From Curtobacterium sp. 458 (GTDB lineage Bacteria; Actinomycetota; Actinomycetes; Actinomycetales; Microbacteriaceae), in the NCBI RefSeq assembly GCF_030406605.1, contig NZ_CP129104.1, positions 2,555,830 through 2,619,829 of the forward strand: DNA of 64,000 nucleotides, read 5' to 3'. The position numbers and the translations under genes are program-made. Shown one piece after another: positions 52,718-64,000 of the stretch (the stretch's first letter is position 1; each line of letters opens with the position of its first letter). Below the pieces are notes generated by a model that saw only the letters and a list, made by a program, of their open reading frames with translations, was not told the DNA's origin and did no database searches.

Positions 52718-53389
52718 TCAGGCGACGGGGGAGGCGACCCGCTCCTGCTCCTGTTCCGCGACGAAGGCGCGGACCGCCTCGCGGAGATCGGTGTGCTCCT
52801 CGACCAGGACGGCGTGGATGCCGACGCTCCGCGCGCCCTCGACGTTGACCGGCATGTCGTCGGCGAAGAAGGTGCGCTCGGCCGGGACGCCGTGGTGCTC
52901 GAGCGCCCGCAGGAAGACCTCGGGTTCGGGCTTGCGTGCACCGAAGTTGCTCGTCGTGTCGAGGTGGTCGCCGAAGACCGCCGCGAGGGACGGCACCCAC
53001 CGCGCGATCCAGCGCCCGGCGAGCGGACCGTTGTTCGTCAGCAGCCCGACGCGCCCGTGCTCGGCCGCGATCCGGACCGCCTCGACCCGCTCGGGCAGCT
53101 CGGTCATCGCCGCGCCGCGGAAGCGTGCCCACTCGGACTCCGGGACGTCGCAGCCCATCGCGTCCTCGAACGCGGCGAGGTAGGCGTCCCCGTCGGGCCA
53201 GTGGCCGGCCTCGGCCCTGGCCTCGTTCCCGCAGTCCCACCAGCGGCGGCGGAGCTCGGCGAAGTCGTGTCCGGTGAACTCGGCGAGGGCCTCCATCCGC
53301 ACGCGCCAGTCGTAGCGGACGAGGACCTCGTCCATGTCGAACAGGAAGAGGAGCGGGGGCACGGCGGTCTCGTTCACGATGCCACCCAT
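52718..53389 (-). CDS. HAD-family hydrolase
   Basis: 223 residues. Motif I FDMDEVLVRYD (nucleophile Asp and acid/base Asp), motif II LLTNNGP, Lys of motif III in GARKPEPEVF and motif IV FFADDMPVNVEGA. The cap is helical and Trp-rich (LRRRWWDCGNEARAEAGHW). A phosphatase of unknown substrate. It is transcribed against the prmC-tsaC direction and separates the two. Confidence 0.85.
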   Translation of the reverse strand: MGGIVNETAVPPLLFLFDMDEVLVRYDWRVRMEALAEFTGHDFAELRRRWWDCGNEARAEAGHWPDGDAYLAAFEDAMGCDVPESEWARFRGAAMTELPERVEAVRIAAEHGRVGLLTNNGPLAGRWIARWVPSLAAVFGDHLDTTSNFGARKPEPEVFLRALEHHGVPAERTFFADDMPVNVEGARSVGIHAVLVEEHTDLREAVRAFVAEQEQERVASPVA

Positions 53390-53399
53390 TGTGTCGCAC

Positions 53400-53405
53400 T
53401 ATCAT
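53400..53405 (+). promoter_or_regulatory. -10-like box (TATCAT) before tsaC
   Basis: TATCAT lies 10 bases before ATG 53416, supporting that start and a very short leader. Confidence 0.4.
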
Positions 53406-53415
53406 CGTGCGAGTC

Positions 53416-54090
53416 ATGGCCTCCCGATACGACTGCACCGACAACGACGGTCTCCTCACCGGGATGCGGCTCGCACGTGCCGCGCTCGGACGGGGAGAGC
53501 TCGTCGTCGTCCCCACCGACACCGTCTACGGCCTCGCCGCGGACGCCTTCAGCCAGGCCGCCGTGCAGCGGCTGCTCGACGCGAAGGGCCGCACGCGGCA
53601 GTCCCCGCCGCCGGTGCTCATCCCGGGGCCGCCCACGCTCGACGCGCTCGCGAGCGAGGTGCCGCAGCAGGTGCGCGACCTCGTCGACGAGTTCTGGCCC
53701 GGTGGCCTCACGGTCATCCTCCGCGCACAGCCGTCGCTCGACTGGGACCTCGGCGAGACCCGGGGGACCGTCGCGCTCCGCATGCCGGACTCCCGGATCG
53801 CGCTCGAGCTGCTGCAGGAGGTCGGGCCGCTCGCGGTCTCCTCGGCGAACAGCACCGGCGACCCGGCCGCGATGGACGTCGACGCCGCGGAGCGGATGCT
53901 CGGCGAGAGCGTCTCGGTGTACCTCGACGGCGGCCCGATCGAGGTGCACGACGGGTTCGCCGCGTCGACCGGCTCGACCATCGTCGACGCGACCGGGCTC
54001 TCGACCGGCGACAAGCTGACGATCGTGCGGCACGGGGTGATCCCCGACGACGAGATCGCGCGGGTCGTCGGAGCCGACCTGATCGCGTGA
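53416..54090 (+). CDS. tsaC: L-threonylcarbamoyladenylate synthase
   Basis: 224 residues from ATG 53416 (an upstream in-frame ATG at 53389 overlaps the HAD start and is unlikely). Sua5/YrdC fold: ELVVVPTDTVYGLAADAF, LLDAKGRTRQSPPPVLIP, FWPGGLTVIL, TVALRMPDS, VSSANSTGDPA. It makes the threonylcarbamoyl-AMP used for the t6A modification of tRNAs. Begins a run coupled to the next two genes. Confidence 0.93.
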   Translation: MASRYDCTDNDGLLTGMRLARAALGRGELVVVPTDTVYGLAADAFSQAAVQRLLDAKGRTRQSPPPVLIPGPPTLDALASEVPQQVRDLVDEFWPGGLTVILRAQPSLDWDLGETRGTVALRMPDSRIALELLQEVGPLAVSSANSTGDPAAMDVDAAERMLGESVSVYLDGGPIEVHDGFAASTGSTIVDATGLSTGDKLTIVRHGVIPDDEIARVVGADLIA

Positions 54091-55313
54091 AGTACTACCT
54101 GCTCGCGGGAGCCATCGCCGCGGTCGTGAGCTTCTGCATCAGCTGGCTGGTGTGGAAGCTCGGCGTCCGGTTCCGGTGGTACCCGAAGGTCCGCGAGCGT
54201 GACGTGCACCGCACCCCGACGCCCCGGCTCGGCGGGATCGCGATGTACCTCGGCGTCATCGTGGCGATGCTCGCCGCCTGGTTCCTGTTCCCGTCGATCG
54301 CCGGGACCGACTACTTCCGGCTCGTGTTCTCCGAACCGGGGCGCGTGCTCGCCGTCCTCGGCGGAGCGACGATCATCGTGGTCCTCGGCGTCGCGGACGA
54401 CATCTGGGACCTCGACTGGATGACGAAGCTGGCGGGCCAGATCATCGCCGCCGGCATCCTGGCGTGGCAGGGCGTGGCGATCGTCTCCCTGCCGATCGGG
54501 AACACGCTCGGAGTCGGTTCGTCCTACATGAGCCTCATCTTCACGGTGTTGGCGGTCGTGCTCGTGATGAACGCGGTGAACTTCATCGACGGGCTCGACG
54601 GGCTCGTCGCCGGGGTGGCGATCATCGCCGGCGGGGTGTTCTTCCTCTACACGTTCTTCATCAACCGCGTCGTGCAGCAGACGGAGTTCTTCTTCAACCT
54701 GCCGTCGCTCCTGACCGCGGTCCTCGTCGGGGCGTGCTTCGGCTTCCTCATCCTGAACTGGCACCCGGCGAAGCTCTTCATGGGGGACGCAGGTGCGCTG
54801 CTCGTGGGCTTCCTCATGGCCACGAGCGCGGTGAGCGTCACGGGCAACATCGACCCCGCGGCCGTGCAGACACGCCAGGCCCTGCTGCCGGCGTTCATCC
54901 CCATCCTGCTGCCCTTCGCGATCCTCATCGTGCCGATCCTCGACTTCGGGCTCGCGGTCACCCGGCGGCTCAGTGCCGGGAAGTCGCCGTTCTCGGCCGA
55001 CCGGAAGCACCTGCACCACCGCCTGCTCGACATGGGGCACTCGCACTTCCACGCGGTACTGATCTTCTACGCCTGGACCGCCACCGTCGCGTTCGGCTGC
55101 CTGCTCTTCCTCTTCGTCGACTGGTACTGGGTGGTGGCGTTCGTCGCGGTCGGGTTCACGGTGTGCGCCGTCGCCACCTTCGCCCCGCTCGGCCGCAAGC
55201 GCACCGAGATCGCCGCCCAGACCGCCAACCGCTCCGCCGCCGTGGTGGACGCCAGCCTCGACCCGCTCGACCGGGCCGCCAACGACCGCACGATCCCTGG
55301 AGACATCACGTGA
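54087..55313 (+). CDS. Undecaprenyl-phosphate sugar-1-phosphate transferase (WecA/TagO-like)
   Basis: 408 residues from GTG 54087 (GTGA overlap). About eleven membrane segments. MraY/WecA superfamily motifs: VHRTPTPRLGG, LGVADDIWDLDW, NAVNFIDGLDGL, KLFMGDAGALLVG and DRKHLHHRLLDMGHS. It moves a sugar phosphate, usually GlcNAc-1-P, to undecaprenyl phosphate to start a wall polymer. MraY itself would be in the dcw cluster. Confidence 0.92.
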   Translation: MKYYLLAGAIAAVVSFCISWLVWKLGVRFRWYPKVRERDVHRTPTPRLGGIAMYLGVIVAMLAAWFLFPSIAGTDYFRLVFSEPGRVLAVLGGATIIVVLGVADDIWDLDWMTKLAGQIIAAGILAWQGVAIVSLPIGNTLGVGSSYMSLIFTVLAVVLVMNAVNFIDGLDGLVAGVAIIAGGVFFLYTFFINRVVQQTEFFFNLPSLLTAVLVGACFGFLILNWHPAKLFMGDAGALLVGFLMATSAVSVTGNIDPAAVQTRQALLPAFIPILLPFAILIVPILDFGLAVTRRLSAGKSPFSADRKHLHHRLLDMGHSHFHAVLIFYAWTATVAFGCLLFLFVDWYWVVAFVAVGFTVCAVATFAPLGRKRTEIAAQTANRSAAVVDASLDPLDRAANDRTIPGDIT

Positions 55314-55789
55314 CCGCACCGAACGCGCTCGACCACGTCCGGCCGGTGTTCCGCCGCATCCTCGTCTGGGCGGGCCTGCTCGCGGTCGCCCTCGCCGTCG
55401 TCGGGGGAGTCGTGGGGCTCCTCGTCGCCGGCACGCCCGGGCTGGCGGGTGGCCTGCTCGGCGCCGTGCTGAGCGTCGTGTTCCTCGGACTCACTGCACT
55501 GTCGGTGCTCGTCGCGCTCCGGGTCTCCAAGGGGCAGATGATCTCCGGTGCGTTCTTCGGCATCGTGATGGGGACCTGGCTGCTGAAGTTCGTGCTCTTC
55601 ATCGTCGTGCTCGTGGCGCTGCGCGACCGTGCGTGGGTGGACTTCCCGATCCTCGCGGTCGTGATCATCGTCGGGGTCGTCGGGTCGCTCGTCATCGACG
55701 TCGTCGCGGTCGCGAAGGCGCGGGTCCCGATCGGGGTGTCGCTGCCCGGTTCCTCCTCGGAACCTGAGAAGGACGACACCCGCGACTGA
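55310..55789 (+). CDS. AtpI-like membrane protein preceding the atp operon
   Basis: 159 residues from GTG 55310 (GTGA overlap). Four membrane segments (about 18-40, 44-68, 78-103, 108-133) and a charged tail. There is little sequence signal, but its place just before atpB and its size fit the AtpI/UncI-like accessory protein of actinobacteria. Function inferred from position. Confidence 0.7.
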   Translation: MTAPNALDHVRPVFRRILVWAGLLAVALAVVGGVVGLLVAGTPGLAGGLLGAVLSVVFLGLTALSVLVALRVSKGQMISGAFFGIVMGTWLLKFVLFIVVLVALRDRAWVDFPILAVVIIVGVVGSLVIDVVAVAKARVPIGVSLPGSSSEPEKDDTRD

Positions 55790-55797
55790 GAGCCCGG

Positions 55798-55823
55798 GAA
55801 GCCTCTCGCACCTGATAGGCTTC
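55798..55823 (+). promoter_or_regulatory. Promoter region of the atp operon
   Basis: GAAGCCT and AGGCTTC arms surround the segment, and TAGGCT (55816-55821) is a good -10 box. Transcription would start near 55828, leaving a leader of about 60-95 bases. Confidence 0.45.
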
Positions 55824-55884
55824 TCGAAGTCCGCGTCCGGAGCCTCGCTCGGAGCGGACGAGCCTCCACAAAGTCCACCATCGC

Positions 55885-57606
<1,722 letters not shown>

Positions 57607-57608
57607 GC

Positions 57609-58403
57609 ATGCGCAGCGCCACCAGGGAAGCACTCGCGTCCACGAGGGCGGTGCTCGCCGACCTCGGAAGCAGCGCCGACCTGGCCACGGGTGCCGAGAT
57701 CCTCGCCTCCGGGCGTGCGATCGCCGGTGCGCCGCAGCTGCTCGGTCTGCTGTCCGACCCGACGGCCGACCCGGCCGGCAAGAAGGTCCTCATCGACCGC
57801 GTCTTCGCCGGTCAGTCGGACGCCACGCGTGCGGTCCTGACCGCGGTGGCCGGCTCGCGCTGGTCGTCGCAGGAAGACCTGCTCGCGGGCATCGAGGACG
57901 CGGGCATCCGCGCCGTCGCCGCCACCGCGGGGACGGGCACCTCGATCGAGTCGGAGCTGTTCGCCTTCGAGACCGCCGTCCGTTCGGACGCCGACCTCGA
58001 GCTGGCGCTCGGCACCAAGCTCGGCAGTCCGGCGGAGAAGGGCGCGCTCGTCGAGCGGCTGCTCGGCTCCAAGGCGTCGCAGCAGACCGTGACGATCCTC
58101 TCGGCGCTCGTGCAGCAGCCGCGCGGTCGTCGGATCGGCGAGCTGGTGCGTGAGGCGAGCCGGATCGTGGCGGACCAGGCGGACAAGCTCGTCGCGACGG
58201 TCATCACCGCGACGCCGCTCGACGCCGGACAGTCGGCCCGCGTGGCCCGCGGCCTCGGCGAGCGGTACAGCAAGGACATCAGCATCAACCAGGTCGTCGA
58301 CCCCTCGGTCGTCGGCGGGGTCCGGGTGCAGATCGGCGGCGACGTCATCGACGGCACCGTGTCCACGCGCCTGGCGGAGCTCCGGCTCCAGCTGGCCGGC
58401 TGA
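57609..58403 (+). CDS. atpH: ATP synthase F1 subunit delta
   Basis: 264 residues, longer than the roughly 180 of E. coli but usual in actinobacteria. The N-terminal helical domain covers most of it; the C-terminus has the conserved [32 protein letters not shown]. It caps F1 and binds the b stalk. Confidence 0.94.
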   Translation: MRSATREALASTRAVLADLGSSADLATGAEILASGRAIAGAPQLLGLLSDPTADPAGKKVLIDRVFAGQSDATRAVLTAVAGSRWSSQEDLLAGIEDAGIRAVAATAGTGTSIESELFAFETAVRSDADLELALGTKLGSPAEKGALVERLLGSKASQQTVTILSALVQQPRGRRIGELVREASRIVADQADKLVATVITATPLDAGQSARVARGLGERYSKDISINQVVDPSVVGGVRVQIGGDVIDGTVSTRLAELRLQLAG

Positions 58404-58512
58404 GCGTACGGTCGAAGCCGCCCCACCCAAGTCCACAACGGGAACTGTCGTCGTCACGGCAGCATCACCCTCTCGGAGCCGAAGGGCCCCGGAAACCAAC
58501 AAGGAAAATCCC

Positions 58513-60141
58513 ATGGCAGACATCACCATCAGCCCCGATGAGATCCGTGATGCCCTGAAGGACTTCGTCTCGAACTACGAGCCGACGAAGGCCTCCACGG
58601 CCGAGGTCGGGCACGTCACCGACGCCGGTGACGGCATCGCGCACGTCGAGGGCCTCCCCGGCGTCATGGCCAACGAGCTCATCCGCTTCGCGGACGGCAC
58701 GCTCGGCCTCGCGCAGAACCTCGACGAGGACGAGATCGGCGCCATCGTGCTCGGCGAGTTCGACGGCATCGAAGAGGGTCAGGAAGTCACCCGTACCGGC
58801 GAGGTCCTCTCGGCCCCCGTCGGCGACGGCTTCCTCGGTCGCGTGGTCGACCCGCTCGGCAACCCGATCGACGGTCTCGGCGAGATCGCAGCCGAGGGTC
58901 GTCGTGCCCTCGAGCTCCAGGCTCCGGGCGTCATGTCCCGCAAGTCGGTCCACGAGCCGCTCCAGACCGGCATCAAGGCCATCGACGCGATGATCCCCGT
59001 CGGCCGCGGCCAGCGTCAGCTGATCATCGGCGACCGCCAGACCGGCAAGACGGCCATCGCGATCGACACGATCATCAACCAGAAGGCCAACTGGGACTCC
59101 GGCGACGAGAACAAGCAGGTCCGCTGCATCTACGTCGCCATCGGTCAGAAGGGCTCCACGATCGCCTCCGTCAAGGGCGCGCTCGAGGACGCCGGCGCGA
59201 TGGAGTACACCACCATCGTCGCTGCTCCCGCCTCCGACCCGGCCGGCTTCAAGTACCTCGCCCCCTACACCGGCTCGGCCATCGGCCAGCACTGGATGTA
59301 CGGCGGCAAGCACGTCCTGATCATCTTCGACGACCTGTCGAAGCAGGCCGAGGCCTACCGTGCCGTGTCCCTCCTCCTCCGCCGTCCGCCGGGCCGCGAG
59401 GCCTACCCGGGCGACGTCTTCTACCTGCACTCCCGTCTGCTGGAGCGTTGCGCGAAGCTGTCGGACGACCTGGGCGCCGGCTCGATGACGGGTCTCCCGA
59501 TCATCGAGACCAAGGCGAACGACGTGTCGGCGTACATCCCGACCAACGTGATCTCGATCACGGACGGCCAGATCTTCCTGCAGTCCGACCTCTTCAACGC
59601 CAACCAGCGTCCGGCGGTCGACGTGGGTATCTCGGTCTCCCGAGTCGGCGGTGACGCGCAGGTCAAGTCGATCAAGAAGGTCTCCGGCACGCTCAAGCTC
59701 GAGCTCGCGCAGTACCGCTCGCTCGAGGCGTTCGCGATGTTCGCGTCCGACCTCGACCAGGCGTCGCGCCGTCAGCTCGACCGTGGTGCGCGCCTGACCG
59801 AGCTCCTCAAGCAGCCGCAGTACTCGCCGTACCCGGTCGAGGAGCAGGTCGTCTCGATCTGGGCCGGTACCAACGGCAAGCTCGACGAGGTCCCCGTGTC
59901 CGACGTCCTGCGCTTCGAGTCGGAGCTGCTGGAGCACCTCCGCCGCAACTCGGACGTCCTCACCACCCTCCGCGAGACCAACCAGCTCAGCGACGAGACT
60001 GTCGCCGCGATGGACCGCGAGATCGACGCCTTCAAGAAGGGCTTCCAGACGAGCGACGGCAAGACGCTCGGCTCGGAGCAGTTCGAGGCTGCGTCGGCCG
60101 AGGACGTCGACCAGGAGCAGATCGTCAAGGGTCGTCGCTAG
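58513..60141 (+). CDS. atpA: ATP synthase F1 subunit alpha
   Basis: 542 residues from ATG 58513, preceded by AAGGAAAA. Walker [11 protein letters not shown] (about 173-182), the ILEYTTIV-equivalent [15 protein letters not shown], and [22 protein letters not shown]. Non-catalytic nucleotide-binding subunit. Confidence 0.98.
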   Translation: MADITISPDEIRDALKDFVSNYEPTKASTAEVGHVTDAGDGIAHVEGLPGVMANELIRFADGTLGLAQNLDEDEIGAIVLGEFDGIEEGQEVTRTGEVLSAPVGDGFLGRVVDPLGNPIDGLGEIAAEGRRALELQAPGVMSRKSVHEPLQTGIKAIDAMIPVGRGQRQLIIGDRQTGKTAIAIDTIINQKANWDSGDENKQVRCIYVAIGQKGSTIASVKGALEDAGAMEYTTIVAAPASDPAGFKYLAPYTGSAIGQHWMYGGKHVLIIFDDLSKQAEAYRAVSLLLRRPPGREAYPGDVFYLHSRLLERCAKLSDDLGAGSMTGLPIIETKANDVSAYIPTNVISITDGQIFLQSDLFNANQRPAVDVGISVSRVGGDAQVKSIKKVSGTLKLELAQYRSLEAFAMFASDLDQASRRQLDRGARLTELLKQPQYSPYPVEEQVVSIWAGTNGKLDEVPVSDVLRFESELLEHLRRNSDVLTTLRETNQLSDETVAAMDREIDAFKKGFQTSDGKTLGSEQFEAASAEDVDQEQIVKGRR

Positions 60142-62546
<2,405 letters not shown>

Positions 62547-62547
62547 C

Positions 62548-62811
62548 ATGGCGGCACTCACCGTGAGCGTCGTCTCGGCCGACCGCGAGGTCTGGTCGGG
62601 CGACGCCACCATGGTCGTCGCTCGCACGACGGAGGGCCAGATCGGTGTCCTCGCGGGGCACGAGCCGTTGCTCGCGACCCTCGCCGAGGGCCAGGTCCGC
62701 ATCACCCGGGCCGACGGCTCGACGGTGACCGCGGACGCCGCCGACGGCTTCCTGTCGGTCGAGCACGACACGGTCACGATCGTGGCGCGGCAGGCCGCGC
62801 TGGCGTCCTGA
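62548..62811 (+). CDS. atpC: ATP synthase F1 subunit epsilon, short form
   Basis: 87 residues: only the N-terminal beta-sandwich (LTVSVVSADREVWSGDATMVVARTTEGQIGVLAGHEPLLA) that binds gamma and the c-ring. The C-terminal helical hairpin, which in longer epsilons inhibits ATP hydrolysis, is absent; the stop is clean and the next gene starts over it. Confidence 0.95.
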   Translation: MAALTVSVVSADREVWSGDATMVVARTTEGQIGVLAGHEPLLATLAEGQVRITRADGSTVTADAADGFLSVEHDTVTIVARQAALAS

Positions 62812-63578
62812 CCGGACTGACCGTCCTCCTCCCGCCCTCGGAGACGAAGCGGGAGGGCGGGGACCCGAGCCGCACGCTCGACCTGCGTGCGCTCAGCTTC
62901 CCGGAACTGTCCGACGAGCGGGCCGCGGTTATCACCGCGGCCCGCTCCGTCAGTTCCGAGGAGGACTCCGCCCGGACGGCGTTGAAGCTCGGTCCGAAGT
63001 CGATCGCCGAGCGGTTCCGGAACCTCGTGCTGGACACGGCGCCGACGATGCCGGCGATCGACCGCTACACCGGGGTGCTTTACGACCCGCTCGACGCTCA
63101 GTCGGCGGACGACGAGACCCGTCGGTGGTGGTCCGACCACGTCGTCGTGCAGTCGGCGATGTTCGGGCCGATCGGAGCGGGCGACGCGATCCCGGCGTAC
63201 CGGCTGTCGCACGACTCGCGGCTCGGCACGCTCCGGCTCGCTTCGCACTGGCCGACGGTGTCGTCCGAGGCGCTCGCCTCGCGGTCCGACGGGCTCGTCC
63301 TCGACCTCCGCTCCGAGGGGTACCGTCAGCTCGGCCCCGTGCCCGAGGCACTCGTACCTCGCGTCGTGAGCGTGGACGGCAGTGGTCGGCGCAAGGCGCT
63401 CAACCACTGGAACAAGACCGCGAAGGGTCGCCTCGTCTCGCTGCTCGGGCGGACCCGCGCAGACGTCTCGACCGTGGACGAGCTGGTCGCGTGGGCCGAC
63501 GAACACGGTGTGGTCGTCGAGCGCACGTCGGAGGGGTGGGACCTCGTGGCCGAGTCCCTCGAGACGGTCCGCACCTGA
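62808..63578 (+). CDS. yaaA: YaaA family peroxide-stress protein
   Basis: 256 residues if it begins at CTG 62808, which overlaps the atpC stop as CTGA; CTG 62817 is an alternative. No ATG, GTG or TTG is in frame near the domain start. The family signature LLPPSETK begins at 62826, so a start at ATG 62982 would cut off about 50 conserved residues. Later motifs: DRYTGVLYDPLDA, MFGPIGAGDAIPAYRLSHDSRLG, NHWNKTAKGRLV. YaaA lowers free iron and DNA damage under peroxide stress in E. coli. Confidence 0.85.
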   Translation: MTGLTVLLPPSETKREGGDPSRTLDLRALSFPELSDERAAVITAARSVSSEEDSARTALKLGPKSIAERFRNLVLDTAPTMPAIDRYTGVLYDPLDAQSADDETRRWWSDHVVVQSAMFGPIGAGDAIPAYRLSHDSRLGTLRLASHWPTVSSEALASRSDGLVLDLRSEGYRQLGPVPEALVPRVVSVDGSGRRKALNHWNKTAKGRLVSLLGRTRADVSTVDELVAWADEHGVVVERTSEGWDLVAESLETVRT

Positions 63579-63640
63579 CGCTGGTCGTTCCTGCACAGGC
63601 GGGGTGCGCCTGGTCGCCGTCCACGGACGGCTGCGGACGA

Positions 63641-63657
63641 CCGGCCTGGAGGCACGG
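63641..63657. repeat. Half copy of the GGAGGC hairpin family
   Basis: CCGGCCTGGAGGCACGG lies downstream of yaaA in the 99-base gap, without a clear right arm. Confidence 0.5.
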
Positions 63658-63677
63658 ACCGCGCTTCGATGGCGTGC

Positions 63678-64000
63678 ATGATCCCCTCCACGACACGATC
63701 CGAGCACGACCGAGCGGTGCGCTACCCGCGTGAGATCGCTGCCGCGGTGACGCTCCGCGCGGCCTGCGCCGCCCTGACGGACGGCCCGGCCGACCGGCCA
63801 CTCGCACCACTCGCCGCGGTCGCGGTGCTGACGTCGTGCGCGGCGCTGGCGACGCGCTTCGCCATCCTCGAGCACCTCGCGGACCCGAACGAACCCGATC
63901 CGCGGACGGCGGTCCCGTTCGACGCGTTCGTCGACCGGCTCCCGCCGGCACTCACCGGCGCGGGGCCGATGCCCGACCGGGCACGGTTGCGCACCGCGGG
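63678..64000 (+). CDS. Unknown protein, N-terminal part (partial at window edge)
   Basis: An open frame of 107 codons from ATG 63678 to the window end. Codon choice is strongly GC3-biased, as in the neighbours. Visible: REIAAAVTLRAACAAL, an Ala/Leu-rich stretch LAPLAAVAVLTSCAALATRFAILEHLAD, then PFDAFVDRLPPALTG. I do not recognise a family. No signal peptide. Confidence 0.6.
   Translation, partial: MIPSTTRSEHDRAVRYPREIAAAVTLRAACAALTDGPADRPLAPLAAVAVLTSCAALATRFAILEHLADPNEPDPRTAVPFDAFVDRLPPALTGAGPMPDRARLRTA

Noticed and set aside
63722..63994. Minus-strand small frame at the window end
   Set aside because: The + frame from 63678 has better codon use and an uninterrupted run to the edge; the minus frame is Ser/Ala/Arg-rich shadow.

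Overview
The window is GC-rich (roughly 70% or more by eye), gene-dense actinobacterial chromosome. Gene content and order (argS, lysA-hom-thrC-thrB, rho-prfA-prmC, tsaC, a WecA/TagO-type transferase, then the full atp operon), frequent GTG starts, 4-base stop/start overlaps and many apparently leaderless promoters fit Microbacteriaceae. Curtobacterium is my best guess, from protein resemblance rather than any search. I see no phage, insertion sequence, CRISPR array or rRNA.

Region by region. (1) 1-5.8 kb: the end of a gluconokinase gene, a secreted GH43 enzyme with a repeat-lengthened signal peptide, a frameshifted YCII-family gene, an ABC-F protein, a RibD_C/DHFR-like reductase and an ABM-fold protein. 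(2) 5.9-18.1 kb: an amidase, then a carbohydrate locus. It holds an LplA/B/C-type ABC importer, a divergent hybrid DeoR-LacI regulator, and an operon of 2-hydroxyacid dehydrogenase, heparinase II/III-like lyase and ThuA protein. A Tat-exported DUF4832-type protein faces it. (3) 18.2-24.4 kb: a five-gene oligopeptide-type ABC importer with an upstream alpha/beta hydrolase. (4) 24.4-26.2 kb: a siderophore-interacting protein behind a DtxR/IdeR-like box, coupled to an orphan FecE-type ATPase. (5) 26.4-34.1 kb: a disulfide reductase coupled to a small HExxH protein, a degenerate arginase-family protein, a TPM-domain/PspA pair, a 67-residue protein, a 4'-phosphopantetheinyl transferase, methionine aminopeptidase and a small XRE regulator. 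(6) 34.2-39.6 kb: a 1345-residue membrane NRPS-like protein with the layout of epsilon-poly-L-lysine synthetase (Pls), followed 17 bases later by an M1 metallo-aminopeptidase. (7) 39.7-48.3 kb: tRNA-Arg(CCG), a lipoprotein, argS, a DUF2993 protein, lysA and hom-thrC-thrB. (8) 48.5-55.8 kb: rho, prfA, prmC, an antisense HAD gene, tsaC, a lipid-carrier glycosyl-1-phosphate transferase and an AtpI-like membrane protein. (9) 55.9-63.6 kb: atpBEFHAGDC and yaaA, then a truncated unknown gene.

The most interesting unit is region 6. The synthetase-like protein has one adenylation domain, one carrier domain and three tandem C-terminal units separated by membrane segments. A peptidase gene lies directly downstream and a PPTase gene 1.2 kb beyond that. 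This looks like a candidate cationic homopoly(amino acid) system, with make, prime and degrade functions close together.

A second theme is non-coding structure. Long GGAGGC/GCCTCC-core hairpins recur between genes, mostly at convergent ends. Two other long hairpins sit after argS. GGCAAC-type half-sites precede two secreted carbohydrate proteins. TAGGxT-type -10 boxes lie 6-8 bases before several start codons. All assignments come from reading the sequence; no database search was possible.
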